Assembly (NCBI GenBank): GCA_913064925.1 | Contig: CAJYBN010000151.1 | Location: forward strand, 1 to 6,874 | Direction of reading: 5' to 3' | DNA: 6,874 nucleotides | Source: an uncultured Peptococcaceae bacterium | GTDB taxonomy: Bacteria > Bacillota > Desulfotomaculia > Desulfotomaculales > Desulfallaceae | Shown: positions 6,354 through 6,874 of the stretch, in pieces | Numbering within the stretch: position 1 is the first letter of the stretch | Layout: each line of letters begins with the position of its first letter | Translations under genes and position numbers: made by a program | The notes under the pieces: generated by a model | The model's input: the letters and a program-made list of their open reading frames with translations, nothing else | Told to the model about the DNA's origin: nothing | The model's database searches: none

Positions 6354-6874
6354 ATGCTGCAAGCGCTTTTTAACGGCATGACGGGCTTATCCGCCCAGAT
6401 GCACAAGCTGAACGTCACCGGTAACAACATCGCCAACATCAGCACCACCGGTTACAAGCGCCAGTCCACCGCCTTTACCGAGCTGCTGCACCAGCAGCTG
6501 GAAGCCCGAGGCGTACCCGTGCTGCAGAGCGGGAAAACCGGAACAGCTTTGGGTTGCGGCACCGCCATTTCCGCCGTTACCCGCCATTTCACGCAGGGAA
6601 ACCTTGCTTATACAGGGCGTTCCCTGGACTTGGCTATAGAGGGAAAAGGTTTCTTCCGCGTCGAGCGCTCAGATGGATCGGCGGTTTACACCCGGGACGG
6701 TGGCTTTCATGTTAATGAAAACGGGTTGATAGTAAACAGCTGTGGATATATATTATTTAATGAGAAATTACCGGAAAATTATAGTAATTTATTCGTCAGT
6801 GAAAGCGGGGAAGTCACTTGCCTGGACTCCGGCGGAACCCTGCGCAAGCTGGGGCAAATTAAGCTGGCTGTTTT
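6354..6874 (+). CDS. flgG: Flagellar rod protein, FlgG/FlhP-like, 3'-truncated by the window edge
   Basis: 173 codons of a second rod-family protein are present; the gene runs off the end and the C-terminal domain is not seen. The N-terminal Flg_bb_rod helix (about 4-36) holds the motif GNNIANISTTGYKRQ. It is followed by the FlgG-type stretch FTQGNLAYTGRSLDLAIEGKGFFRV (about 80-104), then YTRDGGFHVNENG and a LGQIKLAV segment at the cut end, all in the order expected for FlgG. By similarity of the N terminus it is also like B. subtilis FlhP. It lies 25 bases after the FlgF-like gene, with GAGGGGTGAT before the ATG. Two oddities: three cysteines (68, 130, 156) in an exported axial protein, and a very AT-rich segment at 6741-6790 (10 G/C in 50) coding for part of the central domain. 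The full product would be about 250-270 residues (family expectation). Confidence 0.85.
   Translation, partial: MLQALFNGMTGLSAQMHKLNVTGNNIANISTTGYKRQSTAFTELLHQQLEARGVPVLQSGKTGTALGCGTAISAVTRHFTQGNLAYTGRSLDLAIEGKGFFRVERSDGSAVYTRDGGFHVNENGLIVNSCGYILFNEKLPENYSNLFVSESGEVTCLDSGGTLRKLGQIKLAV
6726..6754 (+). promoter_or_regulatory. Promoter-like sequence inside the FlgG-like gene (candidate only)
   Basis: TTGATA at 6726-6731 and TATATT at 6749-6754 each match five of six bases of the sigma-A boxes and are 17 bases apart, the ideal spacing. The site lies in an AT-rich patch of a coding region, where such matches occur easily by chance, and it would fire toward the rest of the operon. No transcript evidence is available. 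Confidence 0.25.
6765..6790 (+). repeat. Short AT-rich inverted repeat
   Basis: AAATTAC at 6765-6771 and GTAATTT at 6784-6790 are exact reverse complements, with a 12-base loop. The stem is only 7 pairs with one G-C pair, so it would be weak as RNA. It is not a terminator because it is inside a coding frame and has no GC stem with a U tract. It begins 10 bases after the promoter-like -10 box. Confidence 0.3.

Overview
The window is a stretch of a flagellar biosynthesis operon. Seven genes lie head to tail on the plus strand: flhA (5' end cut off), flhF, flhG, a PilZ-domain gene, the sigma-28 gene fliA/sigD, and two rod/hook-family genes resembling the flhO-flhP (flgF/flgG-like) pair. The last gene is cut off by the window end. 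No RNA gene, insertion sequence, CRISPR array or clear terminator is visible. The DNA is GC-rich by eye (roughly 55-60 %), except for one AT-rich patch near the 3' end.

The organism is most likely an endospore-former-type Firmicute of the Peptococcaceae/Desulfotomaculum-Pelotomaculum kind. This is inferred from four things: the Bacillus-like order flhA-flhF-flhG-...-sigD, strong purine-rich ribosome binding sites, TTG start use, and FlhO/FlhP-like rod proteins. No species can be named from the sequence alone.

Layout. Positions 1-2006 encode the FlhA export gate. Positions 1996-3225 encode FlhF (SRP-type GTPase) and 3206-4090 encode FlhG (MinD-type ATPase); this pair normally sets flagellar number and place. 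Positions 4113-4760 encode a two-domain c-di-GMP receptor of the YcgR/MotI type. Positions 4773-5549 encode sigma-28, which transcribes late flagellar genes. Positions 5549-6328 and 6354-6874 encode axial rod proteins that would leave the cell through the FlhA-containing export apparatus. Genes overlap or are separated by at most 25 bases, so they are probably co-transcribed from a promoter upstream of the window.

The most notable point is that both partners of the FlhF-FlhG pair look altered where they normally meet. FlhF has lost the conserved Asp and Gln of the SRP-GTPase motif II and carries DTEGR instead of DTAGR. FlhG has no DQAxxLR activator motif at its N terminus. Other points are the PilZ gene sitting where Bacillus subtilis has its che block, an AT-rich island inside the last gene that holds a promoter-like sequence, and three cysteines in an exported rod protein. 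No wholly new system is evident; the window is mainly an ordinary flagellar region.
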